This document shows, piece after piece, positions 17,629 through 20,247 of a stretch of 20,247 nt of DNA. The notes below the pieces were generated by a model. It was not told the DNA's origin. It ran no database searches and saw nothing but the letters and a program-made list of their open reading frames with translations. Source of the stretch: Phoronis australis (taxonomy: Eukaryota; Phoronida; Phoronidae); NCBI GenBank assembly GCA_002633005.1, contig NMRA01000641.1, positions 1-20,247 on the forward strand, written 5' to 3'. Each line of letters begins with the position of its first letter. The first letter of the stretch is position 1. The translations under genes were made by a program, and so were the position numbers.

Positions 17629-19010
17629 TTGGAAAACGCAGGTTGTTAAAATGTTTCTGGTAGGTTCGACGGTGGTAAACGGTCGAGAACATGTTAAGAA
17701 CAGTCAGGGCAACTCAACCAACTGGAGGTGACAACAATGCTCGGATTGTACATCAGGATATGCACAGCATGCACTGTGTCATTAAAGGCATTCCTGTGTT
17801 CTTTAAGCATTCTATTAAAGCAAATCAATACCAGAAGTGATGAATACTACAAATGGTATATGATGAAGTAAATCATAAAAATCAACTATTTGCACAAAAG
17901 AAAACTTTCAAAGATGCAAATATCTCATTATAACCTTAAATATTTAAATTTGTGGCAAGCCTGGGATAGTGACTTTCATGAGAGCTGTTGTAACATTATA
18001 ACTACACTGTAGGAGAAACAAGCATTTCACCCATAAAGCTTAACAAATACTATACGCGCAACCGGGTGGCTCAAACAAGCCCCCTCCATTTGACAGGATG
18101 GGCAAAAGAATCGGCTATGTAGAAACAAAAACACCGAAGAAAGTAGAAAACAAAAGTCCACTAAAAAGGCAGGAACAACAACAATTCCAGGAATGCAAAA
18201 TTCCTAGCTCTGAACGTACCCCTGAATCTGAGTAGAAGCTCCTCATTCTCAAAAATTCAACCCCCCCCCCATTTTTGGCTGGGTGCGTACATGAATACTA
18301 GACTAAAAATAATGCTGATTTCAAAGCCTGAGCTTATATTTCAAAGAATACTCAAAAGTATGTTGGGTTTGGAACAAAAAATAAAATTGATCATTGTTCC
18401 ATTAGCGTAATTGTTACCAAAGTCAGCTTTCCAGTAATTACACTTTCATTGCAGGACATAAAATGGAGAAACATGAGCAAATCAACAAACTTACTGTAAT
18501 TATTATGACTACAAGAATTATGCGTATGCCAAACATTTGGTAAAATACAACAAAAACATTTCCAATGATACTTAAACAGGGTTCCATGGGGCACAATGAA
18601 AAACATAGGACATGAGCTGTAAGTCGATAAGCTAAAATACAGATATGTGCCTAAAATAGCAATAGTAAATAATTAATGCTAAACATTTCAATGAAAAACT
18701 GAATGTTAATCAAGCTTTGAAATATAGAGCACTTGAATTTAAAGCAATTTTAGCAACTGCAGCAATGCATTTCTTTCAACTGTCTCAGAATGTAAGTTGA
18801 AGATTTCTCTCAACACAGAGTCTTCATAAGAACTCATGCCCAAGCAGTATAAACTTTTAAAAAGACTTAACAGAATGTTAGAATTTGACCAGATTGAAAC
18901 ATATCAGTTCGAAATTGAGATGCCATCTGCAAGTTCAATAAAATACGAAATATTTTTAATCAGGCATAAAGAAGTACTCCCAGTTAAACCTTTATGCAAG
19001 AAGGCCCAAA
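17629..19010. other. AT-rich non-coding stretch
   Basis: No gene recognised. A run of ten C (18261-18270) stands out. A frame at 18836-19111 (plus) overlaps the minus-strand candidate exon and has no domain. Confidence 0.45.
18261..18270. repeat. homopolymer C10
   Basis: Ten consecutive C in AT-rich surroundings; a slippage-prone mononucleotide tract. Confidence 0.95.
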
Positions 19011-19093
19011 TTAATATGCACTGCAGAACCAATCTGTATCTTGTTCGTCACTACCAAGTTTCTGTACGTTATCTAAAACTTGCACAGCTTTCC
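19011..19093 (-). CDS. candidate minus-strand terminal exon
   Basis: On the minus strand a TTTGAATTTGTAG acceptor precedes 19093. Two bases complete a codon, and 26 codons then lead to a TAA (19011-19013). The peptide reads Lys-Ala-Val-Gln-Val-Leu-Asp-Asn-Val-Gln-Lys-Leu-Gly-Ser, then Asp-Glu-Gln-Asp-Thr-Asp-Trp-Phe-Cys-Ser-Ala-Tyr, with a protein-like composition. I do not recognise a family. The preceding intron would be phase 1. A second strong acceptor on the same strand (TTTATTGAACTTGCAG, before about 18923) offers an alternative last exon. A 26-codon open stretch is not significant on its own. Confidence 0.22.
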
Positions 19094-19663
19094 CTACAAA
19101 TTCAAATATAATGAAACTGTGTTTTGAATTAATTACGAAGCAAATTCATCAAAAACATATGTTGAGGTCTTTGGTTTCATATTTAAAAAGTTTAATTTTA
19201 GGGTTAGCTTGTTATGAAAAAAAATAAACTTCTCTGTAATAAGGAATATTACTATAAAAGTTGAAAAAATCAGTTTGTACACAATGCTAGAAAGACTATG
19301 TGTTCAAAATGTGCCAAATCATCAATTTTAAAACCTATAACATTGTTGTTTACCTGTTCGTTACTTCCTATCTTCTGTCACCGACTCTGTCGCCAGCATA
19401 TTTCAGCTCAGTACTCCAGCCTTCATTTCAATTGATCTTCAGTTTCTGACACCTTTACCTTGCATCTTTAAATTTCAAACAGAAATATCCTATTACATGT
19501 ATATGTAATTATTAAAAAATGACACCGTTAAAAGTACAACTGAAGAAGCTAAGCATTAAAGAGTTTATTGTTCAACTTTCTCACGGCTATAATTACAGAG
19601 GTTTAAACATTTTTACATTTTACAACAATGAGGAAACTATTGATGTGCAGGAAATTTACTTAC
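19094..19663. other. no recognised gene; possible minus-strand intron
   Basis: Minus-strand donor-like sites (GCAAG/GTAAAG near 19463 and ACAG/GTAAAC near 19353) are present, but none bounds a frame free of stops. Confidence 0.35.
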
Positions 19664-19687
19664 CAGTAGCATACTTAATTTCTGCAT
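19664..19687 (-). CDS. candidate minus-strand start codon and first splice donor
   Basis: Read on the minus strand, an ATG (19685-19687) is followed by eight codons (Met-Gln-Lys-Leu-Ser-Met-Leu-Leu) and a near-perfect donor, CTG/GTAAGTAA (GT at 19662-19663). An in-frame TAA lies upstream. A short basic-then-hydrophobic start cut by an intron is a common layout for a signal-peptide first exon. The intron would be phase 0, while the candidate exon at 19093 needs phase 1, so at least one exon between them would be missing. The plus-strand frame at 19519-19866 covers the same bases without any recognisable domain. Confidence 0.25.
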
Positions 19688-20135
19688 GTTGTATGACCCA
19701 GTCCACCTCAGGCTATTTCTTCTGCTGTGCCGCCTTTAAAGGTTACTTCGCTTTCAGAGAGTTGACGGTGGCAGGTTGCAATCATCTCCCTTCACTCAAA
19801 CCTAAAACATGGGTACTACATCTACAATGCCCTCACCAGCAAAATACACAACAGCATATATTCTGAAAGACAATGAGTACCAATCAATAACGTGTTAAAA
19901 TAGTCATAAGCAAGTCTTATCATTGTTCTTCCACGATTAAGTCTAATTACTACGGCTGTCCTTGGCCTGGGAATGAAAAATTGATAAATCCTGTATCCGC
20001 CTCGTAAGCGTTACAAGCTTATAAATGCCATCGAAGAAGATAAATAAACTAACAGCTTATTATTTAAAATGACTTATTCTTATTAAAATGACATAGGCAA
20101 AAAATTGAATTTCGGACCTCAAAAGCGAGGCCTCC
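19688..20135. other. AT-rich non-coding stretch before the terminal palindrome
   Basis: No gene recognised beyond the overlapping plus-strand frame mentioned for the candidate first exon. Confidence 0.45.
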
Positions 20136-20247
20136 AATATTAATATAGGATGCCCCGCCGAAAGGAGGTCGGAGAGCGGGGCCCTCTATATTAATATAGA
20201 AGGTCCCGCTCTCCGGTCGCCTTTCGGCGGGGCCCTCTATATTAATA
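20136..20247. repeat. large palindrome of 51-bp alternating units, cut by the window end
   Basis: The sequence is a near-perfect palindrome centred between 20192 and 20193 with no spacer. CTATATTAATATAG at 20186-20199 is the centre. GCCCCGCCGAAAGG on the left pairs with CCTTTCGGCGGGGC on the right, and GGAGAGCGGG with CCCGCTCTCC. The outermost block TATTAATATAG (20138-20148) pairs with CTATATTAATA (20237-20247). TATATTAATATA-like blocks are centred at about 20141.5, 20192.5 and 20243.5, an exact 51-base period. Mismatches are few (around 20149-20151 and 20165-20170). The structure evidently continues past the window. Confidence 0.95.

Noticed and set aside
19519-19866. 115-codon plus-strand ATG frame
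   Set aside because: No domain or signal peptide, and it overlaps a better splice signal on the minus strand; possible but unsupported.

Overview
This window looks like nuclear DNA of an invertebrate animal. It is AT-rich, has no bacterial-style packed genes, and contains short open frames bounded by GT/AG splice signals, a cysteine-rich extracellular module on a single exon, a decayed BEL/Pao-type retrotransposon Gag, several fold-back repeats and two single unresolved bases (619 and 14634). I cannot assign a phylum. No complete gene is visible. The coding content is a few exons or relics separated by long non-coding, probably intronic or intergenic, DNA.

Left part (1-3.6 kb): a possible small exon (464-514), a dense cluster of CTTAAG palindromes with a perfect 48-bp inverted repeat (1011-1169), a minus-strand THAP-like zinc-finger fragment (about 2149-2306), and the clearest coding element of the window, a WSC-domain exon (3259-3576) with phase 1 introns on both sides.

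Middle (3.6-15.3 kb): AT-rich sequence with little but diverged repeats up to about 8.7 kb. It is followed by a 191-bp inverted-repeat element, an open frame resembling part of a nuclear-receptor ligand-binding domain (9181-9472), the first copy of a GC-rich multi-hairpin repeat (10619-10823), an unidentified open frame behind a good acceptor (11147-11428), a broken frame with weak resemblance to a transposase DNA-binding region (12125-12439), a CA/TA microsatellite and further unassigned open frames.

Right part (15.3-20.2 kb): a retrotransposon Gag relic (15516-16730) with two frame changes and two internal stops. It is cut off by a tandem pair of the same multi-hairpin repeat (16732-17145). 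Next come a fold-back segment, 33-bp tandem repeats and a 63-bp imperfect palindrome, making about 1 kb of mostly secondary-structure-forming repeats. Beyond this the DNA is AT-rich again, with weak splice-based hints of a minus-strand gene (19011-19093 and 19664-19687). The window ends inside a large palindrome built of 51-bp alternating units around TATATTAATATA blocks.

The parts do not form an operon or pathway. The picture is a gene-poor accessory region: fragments of one or more host genes, at least one dead retroelement, and non-autonomous hairpin-rich repeats nested into it. No complete undescribed system can be supported. The most unusual signals are the multi-hairpin repeat family, the terminal palindrome and the CTTAAG cluster.
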